This document shows, piece by piece, positions 1 to 8,089 of a DNA stretch of 64,000 nt. Below the pieces are notes generated by a model. That model had not been told where the DNA came from, made no database searches, and was given only the letters and a program-made list of their open reading frames with translations. The DNA comes from Planktotalea arctica (GTDB taxonomy: Bacteria > Pseudomonadota > Alphaproteobacteria > Rhodobacterales > Rhodobacteraceae): positions 310,001-374,000 of the forward strand of contig NZ_MUHR01000001.1 of NCBI RefSeq assembly GCF_002105285.1. The letters are read 5' to 3'. A program made the translations under genes and the position numbers. Within the stretch, counting starts at the first letter, position 1. Each line of letters opens with the position of its first letter.

Positions 1-633
1 GAGCCATTTAGCGGCAAGGAAGGGTTCGTTTTCCAAGCGATCCATCCAGATTTCGCGCCAGTCATCGGGACGTAGTATCGGGTCGGGCGCTTTGGAGGAA
101 TAGGACCACATGGTGCCGCCCCAGCCAAGGTTCTCGTTGAGCAGGCAACCGCCTTTGTAGTGGATGTCGTCTGCATAACGATCAACTGTGGAGCACAGCG
201 TGATGATCGCTTTTAGGGCTTCGGGCTGGAGCGCAGCAACTTGCAAGGCGTTGAAACCGCCCCAGCTGATGCCCATCATCCCGACTGTGCCGGAGCACCA
301 CGGTTGAGCTGCAAGCCAGTTGATCGTTTCGACCGCATCGGAGAGTTCCTGCGGGCTATACTCGTCCTCCATCACCCCTTCGCTGTCACCGTTGCCGCGC
401 ATGTCGGCGCGGATGCACGCATAGCCGCGCTTGGCGAAATAGGGATGGGTCAGGCAATCGCGCCCTGTAGTTCCATCGCGTTTTCGATACGGCAGGAACT
501 CAAGGATCGCAGGGACCGGTGCCTCGGCGGCGTCTACCGGAATCCAAGTGCGTGCGGATAGGCGGGTGCCATCGGCCATGGTAATCCCGAGGTCGGGATT
601 TTCGGTGATGTCGCGCAGGATGTTCGATGTCAT
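1..633 (-). CDS. CocE/NonD-type alpha/beta hydrolase (X-Pro dipeptidyl-peptidase S15 family), 3' part missing
   Basis: The 211 N-terminal residues are present and the gene runs off the left edge. The translation contains the family hallmark LPYRKRD near residues 48-53, a CIRADMRGNGDSEG segment at 73-86, and the nucleophile elbow GISWGGF with Ser123. These are typical of CocE/NonD hydrolases, which cleave esters or dipeptidyl substrates; the Asp and His of the triad would lie in the missing part. The start ATG at 633 is the first in-frame one before the IxxNPDLGITMADGTRL stretch. The gene follows the atp operon on the same strand but is separated from it by a terminator and a repeat. The substrate cannot be told from sequence; family membership is secure. 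Confidence 0.85.
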   Translation of the reverse strand, partial: MTSNILRDITENPDLGITMADGTRLSARTWIPVDAAEAPVPAILEFLPYRKRDGTTGRDCLTHPYFAKRGYACIRADMRGNGDSEGVMEDEYSPQELSDAVETINWLAAQPWCSGTVGMMGISWGGFNALQVAALQPEALKAIITLCSTVDRYADDIHYKGGCLLNENLGWGGTMWSYSSKAPDPILRPDDWREIWMDRLENEPFLAAKWL

Positions 634-719
634 AGCCCATGGTTCAACGCCGCGCCGCGCGAGTCAAGCTGATCTGGATGTGCATGCAGAGCATGCGCTT
701 GACGAGCCGCTAACGCGGC

Positions 720-770
720 GGTTTGGGGCGCTGCCCCAAGCTCCGAGGTATTTCGGGACCAAAGAAGAGT
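720..770 (+). repeat. Dispersed intergenic palindromic repeat, copy A (subtype 2)
   Basis: A TTGGGGC-gct-GCCCCAA hairpin is followed by CTCCGAGGTATTTCGGGACC and AAAGAAGAG. The same layout occurs at 12516, 26931, 50914, 57553 and 61401. This copy lies between the atp terminator and the hydrolase start and is more degenerate in its C-run than the others. Confidence 0.7.
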
Positions 771-775
771 GGACA

Positions 776-803
776 AGAAAAAGCCCGGCGCGAGGGCCGG
801 GCG
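776..803 (-). terminator. Rho-independent terminator of the atp operon
   Basis: A perfect 7-bp stem GCCCGGC (783-789) and GCCGGGC (796-802) with a 6-nt loop. Read on the minus strand it is followed by a T-rich run (the complement of GAAAAA), 26 nt past the atpF stop codon. Confidence 0.85.
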
Positions 804-828
804 AATTCGTGACAAGTTGTCAGTGTGT

Positions 829-1389
829 TCAGTGCAATTTAGCGGAAACTTCGCCGATTGCATCGTCGATGAGGGCTGTTGCGTCCTTTGCCGTCATCTG
901 TTTGGCGATCACGTCGTTCGCAGCGGCGATTGCGACGGTTATGGCCGCATCGCGGACTTCCTTGACGGCGCCGGCTTGTGCAGAAGCTATCTGGTCTTCG
1001 GCAGCAGCAAGGCGGCGTTTGATCGAGAGTGCGAGATCTTCTTTGGCCTGATCGGCTGCAAGGCTTGCATCCTTCTTGGCGGCAGCGACAATGCGATCGG
1101 CTTGTTCCTGCACTTCTTTCTGCTTGCGCTCGTACGATGCAAGAAGGGCTTGTGCCTCTTCGCGCAGTGCCTTGGCTTCATCGATGTCATCACGGATGCC
1201 GATGGCGCGTTTGTCGAGCAAACCACCCAGCAAGGCGGGCACTTTGAAGTAGAACAGAACGCCAATAAACGTGAGGAAACCGAGCAGAACAACGAAGTCG
1301 GTGTTGGCGAGTGAGAAGAACGGGCCGGATGCAGCAAGTGCAGGCTGGGCCGAAACGCTCAAGAGGAGTGCGAGTGCTTTGATGCGCAT
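829..1389 (-). CDS. atpF: F0F1 ATP synthase subunit b
   Basis: This 186-residue protein has a signal-like hydrophobic N-terminus, one membrane helix (about residues 30-50, [17 protein letters not shown]) and a long charged, Ala/Glu/Lys-rich helix, which is the layout of the peripheral stalk b subunit. It anchors F1 to F0 at the membrane and resists rotation. It is the last gene of the operon and starts 4 nt after the stop of the related b' subunit. Photosynthetic bacteria and most alphaproteobacteria carry both b and b', which form a heterodimer. The assignment of b against b' rests on gene order and on the shorter N-terminal extension of this copy. Confidence 0.93.
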   Translation of the reverse strand: MRIKALALLLSVSAQPALAASGPFFSLANTDFVVLLGFLTFIGVLFYFKVPALLGGLLDKRAIGIRDDIDEAKALREEAQALLASYERKQKEVQEQADRIVAAAKKDASLAADQAKEDLALSIKRRLAAAEDQIASAQAGAVKEVRDAAITVAIAAANDVIAKQMTAKDATALIDDAIGEVSAKLH

Positions 1390-1393
1390 GGCC

Positions 1394-1939
1394 TTATCCT
1401 TTCAAGCGGGCAGCGACAGCCGCGCCCACGTCTTTTGCCGAAGCCTTGCCACCCAACGCGGAAACCAGTTCGGCTGCGGTGTCTTTGGCAACTTCCTCAA
1501 CGCTTGCGAGCGCGCCTGCACGGATTTCGGCGATTGCCGCTTCCGATTCAGAAGTCTTCGCGGCGATTTCTGAATCTGCCTTGGCAATCGCCACATTCAG
1601 ATCAGCTTGAATCTCTGCTTTCGCACTGGCGACGATGTTCTGTGCTTCTGCACGCGCATCGGCGAGGGCCTTGTTGTAGGCGTCTTCTGCCTCGAGCGCT
1701 TTGGCTTTGAGGTTTTCGGCCGCGGCGATGTCGTTGGTAATCGTTCCCTGACGTTCTGCCAGAACCGATGCGATGCGGGGCAGCGCGATGCGGGACAAGA
1801 CAAGAAAGATCACTACAAGAGTGAGAACGAGCCAGAAAATCTGGTTTGGAAACCATTCAAAGCAAAGTTGCGGCATACCGATGGCAGAGCCATAGGAATC
1901 CACGCATGAGCTGACGGCACCTGTAGTTTCGGTAGCCAT
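1394..1939 (-). CDS. atpX: F0F1 ATP synthase subunit b'
   Basis: The protein has 181 residues. A 20-25 residue N-terminal extension is followed by the membrane helix [20 protein letters not shown] and a long Ala/Glu-rich coiled coil ([20 protein letters not shown] onward). This FPxQIFWL helix is characteristic of b' chains, which pair with b in the peripheral stalk. The gene sits between atpE and atpF in the usual alphaproteobacterial order I-B-E-X-F. The symbol atpX (also written atpF' or atpG) varies between annotations. Confidence 0.93.
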   Translation of the reverse strand: MATETTGAVSSCVDSYGSAIGMPQLCFEWFPNQIFWLVLTLVVIFLVLSRIALPRIASVLAERQGTITNDIAAAENLKAKALEAEDAYNKALADARAEAQNIVASAKAEIQADLNVAIAKADSEIAAKTSESEAAIAEIRAGALASVEEVAKDTAAELVSALGGKASAKDVGAAVAARLKG

Positions 1940-2026
1940 GTTCGTCCTCCGTCGGAACTTTTCTCTACATCGGGCGGCCTTGGGTTAACAGGGCCGCCCG
2001 CGCGTAAGGATTAAGATCGTGTCGGT

Positions 2027-2251
2027 TTAGACTGCGAACATCAGCAGAAGAGCGACGAGGAATGCAAAGATGCCCAGTGCTTCTGCGAACGCGATACCGA
2101 TGAACAATGTTGCTGTCTGCGAAGCAGCAGCGGATGGGTTGCGCAACGCGCCTGCAAGAAAGTTTCCTGCTACGTTGCCTACACCGATTGCGGCTGCGCC
2201 GGAACCGATTGCTGCGAGGCCTGCGCCGATGTGTGCGAGATCGCCTTCCAT
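2027..2251 (-). CDS. atpE: F0F1 ATP synthase subunit c
   Basis: This 74-residue hairpin of two membrane helices is joined by the polar RNPSA loop (residues 37-41). Helix 1 is Gly/Ala-rich ([21 protein letters not shown]). Helix 2 contains the proton-binding Glu57 in AFAEALGIF. Oligomers of this subunit form the rotating c-ring of the membrane sector. It is flanked by atpB and atpX on the same strand, with a purine-rich ribosome-binding site (AAGGAG) just before the ATG. Length and motif order are normal for the family. Confidence 0.96.
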   Translation of the reverse strand: MEGDLAHIGAGLAAIGSGAAAIGVGNVAGNFLAGALRNPSAAASQTATLFIGIAFAEALGIFAFLVALLLMFAV

Positions 2252-2321
2252 AATAATTCTCCTTACGATTGGAAGTTTGATAGAGTTGTAAGCTACCCGA
2301 TTGCCGGACAGATCACGTTGG

Positions 2322-3074
2322 TTAGTGAGACGGGTGCAATGCGTCTTTCAGGTAGACGCATGTCAGGATGGTAAAGACGTAGGCCTGGATCGCGGATACC
2401 AGCACTTCTAGGCCGTAGATCGCAACAACGCCGAGGATCGACAGGGGTGCAACGGCTGTCAGCGCGGCGAAGCCTGCGAAAACCTTAAGAACTGCGTGTC
2501 CTGCCATGACGTTGCCGGCCAAACGAATGGAATGGCTTACAGGGCGTACAAAGTAAGAGATGATTTCGATCAGGGCCAGAACGGGACGCAGCGCGAGCGG
2601 CGCGCTGGAGACCCAGAACAGGCCCAAGAAGCCGACGCCATTCTTAATGAAACCGATCGCTGTTACCACGAAGAACACGCCGAAGCCAAGGATCGCTGTT
2701 ACCGCGATGTGCGATGTGGGCGAGAAGGACATAGGGATGAGTGCGAGGAAGTTGGAAAACAGGATAAAGATGAACAGTGTGAAGATGTACGGGAAATACT
2801 TCAAACCGTCCTTGCCTGTCACGTCCTCGACCATTTTGTAGACGAACCCGTAGGCCATTTCAGCAATCGATTGTGCGCGTGATGGAATGACTGCGCGGCG
2901 CGATGTGCCCAGAACCATCAGGCCGAAGATGCAAAGAACTGCAAGCCCGAGCCAGAGGGTCATGTTCGTGACTGTGAACATGCCGATGGGGCCGTCACCG
3001 AACAAAGGCTTGATGATGAACTGATCCATTGGATGGAATACGAGGCTGCTGCCTTCTGCCGCTTTGTCTGCCAT
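2322..3074 (-). CDS. atpB: F0F1 ATP synthase subunit a
   Basis: A 250-residue polytopic membrane protein. It contains the conserved [17 protein letters not shown] segment, whose Arg is the essential residue facing the c-ring carboxylate, and the C-terminal [25 protein letters not shown] helix typical of subunit a. It forms the two proton half-channels. It lies 4 nt downstream of atpI and upstream of atpE in the operon. Length is normal. Confidence 0.96.
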   Translation of the reverse strand: MADKAAEGSSLVFHPMDQFIIKPLFGDGPIGMFTVTNMTLWLGLAVLCIFGLMVLGTSRRAVIPSRAQSIAEMAYGFVYKMVEDVTGKDGLKYFPYIFTLFIFILFSNFLALIPMSFSPTSHIAVTAILGFGVFFVVTAIGFIKNGVGFLGLFWVSSAPLALRPVLALIEIISYFVRPVSHSIRLAGNVMAGHAVLKVFAGFAALTAVAPLSILGVVAIYGLEVLVSAIQAYVFTILTCVYLKDALHPSH

Positions 3075-3078
3075 GTTC

Positions 3079-3408
3079 TCAGCCCTTCTCTTCGTCCTTG
3101 GCCACTGGGGCCGCTTGTGCGCTCTGGAATTCCTGTGCGGTGCGCATCATCGTCTTGACGCCCGCCGCGAAACCCAAAAATGTAAACAGCACCAGAAAAA
3201 TCGGGATCGTGCCAAGCAGCACATCAAGCCCGTATCCGATGCCAAAACCGATCCCGAGACCGGCAACTAGCTCTGTCACCATGCGCCACCCTTGTTGGGC
3301 TTGGCTGTAGTGTTCTTCCTGCGCGGGCTTTGGCGTATTCGTCGCTTTCACCTTTGCAATCTTTGCGTCCAATTGCTTAAGACGCTCACGTTGGTCAGGC
3401 TCACTCAA
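3079..3408 (-). CDS. atpI: AtpI/AtpZ-type ATP synthase accessory protein
   Basis: A small protein with a basic, charged N-terminal half and two predicted membrane helices separated by a short loop ([19 protein letters not shown] and [16 protein letters not shown]). This is the first gene of the F0 operon and is thought to help c-ring assembly or Mg2+ supply. The reading frame is open to a TTG at 3468, but that TTGACT is a good -35 hexamer. I therefore place the start at the internal TTG (3408), which gives [10 protein letters not shown] (about 109 residues), matches homologues that begin with SDPDQR-like residues, and has GGGA upstream. The start remains uncertain. Confidence 0.8.
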   Translation of the reverse strand: MSEPDQRERLKQLDAKIAKVKATNTPKPAQEEHYSQAQQGWRMVTELVAGLGIGFGIGYGLDVLLGTIPIFLVLFTFLGFAAGVKTMMRTAQEFQSAQAAPVAKDEEKG

Positions 3409-3439
3409 CCGCTCAAATCCCGTTTTGAGGTTTAGAGGA

Positions 3440-3468
3440 GTGCTATGCTTGGCAGCGCACTGAGTCAA
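3440..3468 (-). promoter_or_regulatory. Candidate sigma70 promoter of the atp operon
   Basis: On the minus strand, TTGACT (3468-3463), a 17-nt spacer and TAGCAC (3445-3440). The -35 matches the alphaproteobacterial housekeeping consensus well and the -10 only weakly. The position would put transcription start about 25 nt before the proposed atpI TTG. Confidence 0.45.
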
Positions 3469-3581
3469 GCGAGATACGTGCTTGGATAAGTTGCTGATTT
3501 ATATGGAAAATGACGGAATTTTCAAGGCTGCGGCAGCTGGGCGCAGGTGCGAAACAGGCTGAAAACAACCCGTCTCAATAT

Positions 3582-3597
3582 TCAACCATTTGGTTGA
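3582..3597. promoter_or_regulatory. Palindromic operator candidate for the ArsR-type regulator
   Basis: A perfect inverted repeat TCAACCA-TT-TGGTTGA lies 31 nt before the regulator's ATG. Palindromes of this kind are expected for autoregulated dimeric winged-helix ArsR proteins, so autoregulation is inferred from position. Confidence 0.6.
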
Positions 3598-3627
3598 CGA
3601 ACCCGCCTGCTTTGCGTTTATGCCTTT

Positions 3628-3951
3628 ATGAGCCAAACCCTTGATACCACCTTCGCCGCCTTATCCGACCCAACACGCCGCGCGATCCTATCGATGCTGC
3701 TGGAGGATGACATGGCTGTGACCGATGTGGCCGAACCGTTCGAGATGTCATTGGCAGCAGTGTCCAAGCATCTCGGGATATTAACCAAGGCGGGTTTGAT
3801 TTCACAGGAAAAGCGCGGACGAGTGAAATGGTGCAAGCTGGAGCCAGATGCGCTGAAGGGGGCGTCTATCTGGATGCAGGGCTTCGGCCAGTTCGAAGAG
3901 CTGGATATGGACGCGTTCGAGCGGTTTTTGGCGGTGGAGTTGGAGGGGTGA
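3628..3951 (+). CDS. ArsR/SmtB-family winged-helix transcription regulator
   Basis: A 107-residue protein with the family opening LSDPTRRAIL (12-21), the recognition helix region SLAAVSKHLGILTKAGLI (41-58), and the beta-wing EKRGRVKWCKLEP. The only Cys is C69 and there is no CxC pair, so the classical metal site of SmtB/ArsR is absent. This subgroup is usually co-transcribed with an SRPBCC/AHSA1-domain protein. Here the expected partner is missing: 280 nt of non-coding sequence and a decayed insertion sequence follow. A perfect palindrome upstream suggests autorepression. Family assignment is firm; the signal sensed is unknown. Confidence 0.88.
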   Translation: MSQTLDTTFAALSDPTRRAILSMLLEDDMAVTDVAEPFEMSLAAVSKHLGILTKAGLISQEKRGRVKWCKLEPDALKGASIWMQGFGQFEELDMDAFERFLAVELEG

Positions 3952-4233
3952 GGACTCCGGCTAGAAGTAGTCATGTTACGCTCGAACAGGTCTCAATCCA
4001 GTTAAGCGAGGCGAAGGTCGGCTTTGATGAGGGTTTTTCGATGCGGGCCATTGCGCGAGTTTTCGGCGGTGGCTACGATGAACATCGACGCGTTTTCAAC
4101 ATATTGGATCGTTTGGAGCAGCAGAATACTCCACCCTGATGAGGCACATGAGGGAGCATGTATTGTGCATTTTGACGGACATTTCGTCATTTGGTGGCCT
4201 TTCGTGGTGGCGCTCGGGTCTGTGGCTTTTGCT
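3952..4233. other. Non-coding gap between the ArsR regulator and the IS remnant
   Basis: Short open frames exist on both strands, but none shows a recognisable domain, a ribosome-binding site or protein-like composition. The stretch is probably a scar left by IS insertion and deletion, and may hide the remains of the regulator's former partner gene. Confidence 0.4.
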
Positions 4234-4629
4234 CTTGGTCTGCCCAATCAGACGTCCCCCCCCCTTTTTCAACCGCAGACTCGAGGCTGTGCGGTGCGCC
4301 TTGAGATAGATCGCATCCATTGCCCGGCAGTCGAAACGAAGTTTCGATGAGAGGAGAGAGATTGTCTTGTTGTCCGGAGTTTCTGCTGCCAACCCAGTCA
4401 TGATCCGCGCAAATACATCCATATTGCTCCAACGCTTCCAGTGGTTGTACACTGTCTTGGGTGGGCCATAGTCTCCAGGTGCATCAGATCAGCGTAAGCT
4501 GTTGAGATTGAATAATATAATGCCATTCAACATGCGCCGGTTATCAACGCGTGGTCGACCTCGGCTTTTGGGAAAGAACGGCCGAAGCCGCACCATCTGC
4601 GCTTCTGTCAGCCAATAAAGATTACTCAT
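4234..4629 (-). pseudogene. Decayed IS5-family (IS427-like) transposase fragment
   Basis: On the minus strand the frame starts MSNLYWLTEAQMVRLRPFF and continues PKSRGRPRVDNRRMLNGI, then YGPPKTVYNHWKRWS, FARIMTGLAAE and YLKAHRTASSLRLKKGG. This is the N-terminal half of the DDE transposase of IS427-like elements. It is broken in three ways. The conserved Trp codon after NSLR is a TGA stop. An in-frame insertion of about 13 codons (SLLSSKLRFDCRA), which contains a perfect hairpin, sits before DAIYLKAHR. Homology ends abruptly at about 4234, leaving some 130 of about 260 residues. It is non-functional. Confidence 0.85.
4331..4347. repeat. Perfect inverted repeat inside the IS remnant
   Basis: TCGAAAC-GAA-GTTTCGA, a 7-bp stem with a 3-nt loop, lies within the stretch that has no counterpart in intact transposases of this type. 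It may be a small palindromic insertion. Confidence 0.6.
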
Positions 4630-4708
4630 CTGCCCCCAAATCGCTGAGGTTCGTGAATTATGCCAACAGCGCAACATCAAGCCGATTAACGGGTCCTGAC
4701 CTTAGGAG

Positions 4709-4727
4709 CTGCGAACTCTCTTCGCAG
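4709..4727. repeat. Small inverted repeat just outside the IS end
   Basis: CTGCGAA-CTCTC-TTCGCAG, a perfect 7-bp stem, starts 3 nt beyond the estimated IS boundary. The function is unknown. No T-run follows, so it is not a convincing terminator. Confidence 0.45.
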
Positions 4728-4807
4728 TTATCATGCAAGGCGCATCTCCAATTGAAGTTACATTCGGTTTTAACGATATGTATTGCATAAGTTGAAAAAG
4801 CCTGAGC

Positions 4808-6091
4808 CTACGCGGTGCCTGGAGTGTGTCGTCTGCGCGATAATTTTGGACGATTTGGCAGAGATAGCGTCGCGTTGGCCCTCGGGGACTGGCTGATCAC
4901 CCGCCCGTTCGCGATGACCGATAACCGAGCAGCGCGCAAGCGCAGCGCTTCGATGGGGTTACTTGCGTCAAGAATAACCAATGATGCCTTGGCACCGATG
5001 TGTAGCCCGTAGTCCGGCAAGCCCATCGTTTTGGCGTTGTTTACCGTGACCATATCAAAACAGGTTTGCATTTCTTCAGGGCTTGTCATTTGCGCTACAT
5101 GCAGCCCCATAAAGGCTACATCCAGCATGTCCGCAGTGCCAAGGGAATACCAAGGGTCAAGTACACAATCTTGCCCCCACCCGACATTGATCCCCATCGC
5201 CAACATTTCCTTTACCCGCGTCAGGCCGCGCCGCTTTGGAAACGTGTCATGCCGCCCTTGTAGAACGATGTTAATCAGCGGGTTTGGGATCACATTAATT
5301 TCGGATTTCGCAATAAGTGGCAGTAGTTTTGAGACGTAATAGTTGTCCATAGAGTGCATTGACGTCAGATGAGACCCCGCAACACGCCCCTGTAAACCCA
5401 AGCGATGGGTTTCATGAGCAAGCGTTTCAATGTGACGTGAAAACGGGTCATCAGATTCGTCGCAGTGCATATCTACTTGTAGACCGCGCGCGGCTGCAAT
5501 TTCACACAGCTCTTTCACCGATGCAGCACCGTCCGCCATTGTGCGCTCAAAATGCGGAATACCCCCGACAACGTCGACTCCCATATCCAAGGCACGGATC
5601 GTATTTTCGCGTGCAGTTGGATCGCGGTAAAAGCCGTCTTGGGGGAAGGCGACGAGTTGCAGGTCGATGTAGTCTTTGACCTGCTCTTTGACCTCGAGCA
5701 GTGCCTCGACGCCCAAAAGCCGATCGTCACAGGTATCGACATGACTGCGTATGGCCAAAAGTCCCATGCTCGCGGCCCAATCGCAATAGTTCAACGCGCG
5801 TGCGATGATATCGTCTTGGGTCATAACCTGCTTAAGTTCGCCCCAAAGCCCGATTCCCTCCAGCAGCGTGCCAGATGTGTTGATCCGTGGCAGGCCGTAG
5901 GACAGTGTCGCATCCATGTGAAAATGCGGATCGACAAAAGGCGGAGTGACCAAATCGCCAGTCGCATCAATCAGCTGCCCCGCCTCTGCTGTCTCAAGTG
6001 ACCCTACTGCAGTGATCTTGTCGCCCAAAATTCCAATATCGGACACGCGGCCATCTGGCAGTGTGCCACCTTTGACGATCAGATCAAACAT
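4808..6091 (-). CDS. codA: Cytosine deaminase (CodA-type amidohydrolase)
   Basis: A 427-residue amidohydrolase. Every residue of the E. coli CodA active site appears at a constant offset of 5: metal ligands His56, His58, His209 and Asp308, and substrate or catalytic residues Gln151 (FPQDG), Glu212 (HCDESDD) and His241 (SHLTSMHS). The enzyme hydrolyses cytosine to uracil and ammonia in the cytosol. Its start overlaps the stop of the upstream permease by one base (TAATG), so the two are translationally coupled. It is the last gene of a BMP-type ABC transporter operon, suggesting that an imported nucleobase or nucleoside product is salvaged here. Related aminohydrolases with other substrates cannot be excluded. 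Confidence 0.87.
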   Translation of the reverse strand: MFDLIVKGGTLPDGRVSDIGILGDKITAVGSLETAEAGQLIDATGDLVTPPFVDPHFHMDATLSYGLPRINTSGTLLEGIGLWGELKQVMTQDDIIARALNYCDWAASMGLLAIRSHVDTCDDRLLGVEALLEVKEQVKDYIDLQLVAFPQDGFYRDPTARENTIRALDMGVDVVGGIPHFERTMADGAASVKELCEIAAARGLQVDMHCDESDDPFSRHIETLAHETHRLGLQGRVAGSHLTSMHSMDNYYVSKLLPLIAKSEINVIPNPLINIVLQGRHDTFPKRRGLTRVKEMLAMGINVGWGQDCVLDPWYSLGTADMLDVAFMGLHVAQMTSPEEMQTCFDMVTVNNAKTMGLPDYGLHIGAKASLVILDASNPIEALRLRAARLSVIANGRVISQSPRANATLSLPNRPKLSRRRHTPGTA

Positions 6092-7035
6092 TAGCGTTCT
6101 CCTTTGTTGAACGGGACCATAAGCGCCGCAGGGACTTGGGCGCGGCGTGACATCAAAATAAGTGCCAGTATAGACAGGATATAGGGCATCATCAGGAAAA
6201 TCTGGTAGGGCACATGTGTGCCCAAACTTGTTTGCTGCACGCGAATTTGCAACGCATCAAACGCCGCAAAAAGAATAGCGCCAAGCAACGCTTTACCAGG
6301 TCGCCACGATCCGAAGACCACCAATGCAATACAAATCCAGCCACGACCATTGACCATTTCGAAAAAGAAACTGTCAAATGCCGACATGGTCAAAAATGCC
6401 CCGCCGACTGCCATAAGGCCGCTCCCTACCATCACGGCGCCCATCCGGATTGCTGTGACAGATAGACCTTGGGCAGCCACCGCTGCAGGGTTTTCACCAG
6501 CAGCACGGACCGCAAGCCCAAGCGGGGTGCGGTAGAGAACCAAGCTCACGACGCCCACAAGAATAAATGCGAGATACGTCAGTGGAGTTTGCGAAAATAG
6601 TGCCGGACCAAGTAAAGGAATGTCTGATAGAATCGGGATTTCATAGGGCTGGAATGCTGCGATTTTTGGTGGGCTTGTGACCTCGGGCAGTGCTAGCCGA
6701 TATGCGTAATAGGTCGACGACGTTGCAAGCAGTGTGATTCCAAGACCCACAACGTGCTGAGATAGACCGAACGGAACCGTGAGCGTGCTGTGTAGCAGAC
6801 CAAATAGCATACCCACCAGCATCGCGACGCACACGCCGGTCCAAAGCGCTGTACCGGAATAAACCGCCATCCAACCTGCGAATGCACCCGCGACCATGAT
6901 GCCCTCAATCCCAAGGTTCAACACACCTGCGCGTTCGCAAATCAATTCGCCCAATGTGGCAAAGATCAACGGGCTGGCGATGCGAATGGCTGCCGCCCAA
7001 AAGCTTGCCGTGAAAAGGATATCAATGATTTCCAT
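6091..7035 (-). CDS. ABC transporter permease of the BMP/nucleoside uptake family (second permease)
   Basis: A 314-residue polytopic inner-membrane protein. Its ATLGELICERAGVLNLGIEGIMVAGAFAG N-terminal region is the signature of YufQ/NupQ-like permeases that work with Bmp-type nucleoside-binding proteins. Gly/Ala-rich helices and the AAGENPAAVAAQGLSV cytoplasmic coupling segment follow. It starts 4 nt after the stop of the larger permease and its stop overlaps the cytosine deaminase start. It is the shorter of the two permeases that form the heterodimeric channel. Confidence 0.9.
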   Translation of the reverse strand: MEIIDILFTASFWAAAIRIASPLIFATLGELICERAGVLNLGIEGIMVAGAFAGWMAVYSGTALWTGVCVAMLVGMLFGLLHSTLTVPFGLSQHVVGLGITLLATSSTYYAYRLALPEVTSPPKIAAFQPYEIPILSDIPLLGPALFSQTPLTYLAFILVGVVSLVLYRTPLGLAVRAAGENPAAVAAQGLSVTAIRMGAVMVGSGLMAVGGAFLTMSAFDSFFFEMVNGRGWICIALVVFGSWRPGKALLGAILFAAFDALQIRVQQTSLGTHVPYQIFLMMPYILSILALILMSRRAQVPAALMVPFNKGER

Positions 7036-7039
7036 GATC

Positions 7040-8089
7040 CTATTCCCTCACCACACGAAACCGCGTTAGCAAGATGGCCAACACCATAAGAAGAAGTGCT
7101 GTCGCAAGCATGATGTCGGCCAAATACGTTGGCACATCTGCGGCGCGGCTCATGCTGTCGGCCCCGACAAAAATGCCAGCAACAAAAAGGGCCGCTAAGA
7201 CCACACCAAGCGGATTGAGCAAAGCCAGCATCGCCACGATGATCCCAGTGTAGCCAAACCCTGGCGACAGATCGAGCGTCAGGCTGCCTTTCAGTCCCGC
7301 CACCTCAGAAAATCCTGCGAGTGCAGCAAGACCACCTGACAAAAGCGCTGTTTTCAAGATTACGATGTTGACGGGAATGCCTGCGAAGGCTGCGGCTTCT
7401 TTGTTTAAGCCAACGGCTCGCATCTCGTAGCCTAATGTGCTGCGGGTCTGGATGATCCAAATGCAAACGGCTGAAAAAATCGCGAGTCCAAACCCCCAAT
7501 GTAGGCGCAATCCATCTACAATGCGCGGTAATCGCGCCTCTGGTATCAGCCGTGCAGATTTTGGCCAGCCCATGCCCATCGGGTCTTTAAGGACACCTTC
7601 GAGCAGCATTGAGATAAACAACAAGAAAATGAAGTTAAACAACAATGTCGTTACAACTTCGTCTACACCAAACCGCGTTTTCAACAACGCCGGAACCAAA
7701 AGAACGATCGCGCCAGCCAAGATTGATGCAATAATGATAGTGGGCAAGATCGCCATGCTCGGCCAAGGTAGAGTGCCTGTCCCGAGTAAAACGGTCATAA
7801 GAGCGCCAGCATAAAGTTGTGCTTCTGCTCCGATATTCCAAAACTTGGCGCGAAATGCGACGGCGACAGCAAGGCCCGTGAATATCAACGGAGTCGCGCG
7901 GTTGAGCGTTTCCAAAATCGCAAATGTTGATCCAAAAGAGCCTTTTAGGATCAATCCAATGACATTGAAGGGGTTCGCGCCTGCAACCATCGCTAGAAGG
8001 GATGCGATCACAATGGTCGTGGTAAGGGCAATCGCAGGCGGAGTTAACTTGCGAGCCAATGTTGGCTTTTTTATCGGTTCAAGACGCAT
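7040..8089 (-). CDS. ABC transporter permease of the BMP/nucleoside uptake family (first permease)
   Basis: About 349 residues with many membrane helices. It has the segments NRATPLIFTGLAVAVAFRAKFWNIGAEAQLYAG and AVGLNKEAAAFAGI, which mark YufP/NupP-like permeases. I chose the ATG at 8089 because it overlaps the end of the ATPase gene by 11 nt (the ATG lies within the gcgtcttga tail). An upstream TTG at 8107 would add six residues and overlap more. With the neighbouring permease and ATPase it forms the membrane part of the importer. Confidence 0.9.
   Translation of the reverse strand: MRLEPIKKPTLARKLTPPAIALTTTIVIASLLAMVAGANPFNVIGLILKGSFGSTFAILETLNRATPLIFTGLAVAVAFRAKFWNIGAEAQLYAGALMTVLLGTGTLPWPSMAILPTIIIASILAGAIVLLVPALLKTRFGVDEVVTTLLFNFIFLLFISMLLEGVLKDPMGMGWPKSARLIPEARLPRIVDGLRLHWGFGLAIFSAVCIWIIQTRSTLGYEMRAVGLNKEAAAFAGIPVNIVILKTALLSGGLAALAGFSEVAGLKGSLTLDLSPGFGYTGIIVAMLALLNPLGVVLAALFVAGIFVGADSMSRAADVPTYLADIMLATALLLMVLAILLTRFRVVRE

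Larger units (their letters stand above)
4234..4706 (-). mobile_element. Truncated IS5-family insertion sequence remnant
   Basis: The transposase remnant is preceded on the minus strand by an upstream region ending in GGTCAGGACCCGTTAATC (about 4688-4705), which resembles the terminal sequence of IS427-like elements. The other end is lost, because similarity stops inside the transposase frame. No target-site duplication can be shown since only one end survives. Confidence 0.65.

Noticed and set aside
3952-4139. Plus-strand frame downstream of the ArsR regulator that could encode the missing partner
   Set aside because: The translation shows no SRPBCC-like features and the frame has no start with a ribosome-binding site.
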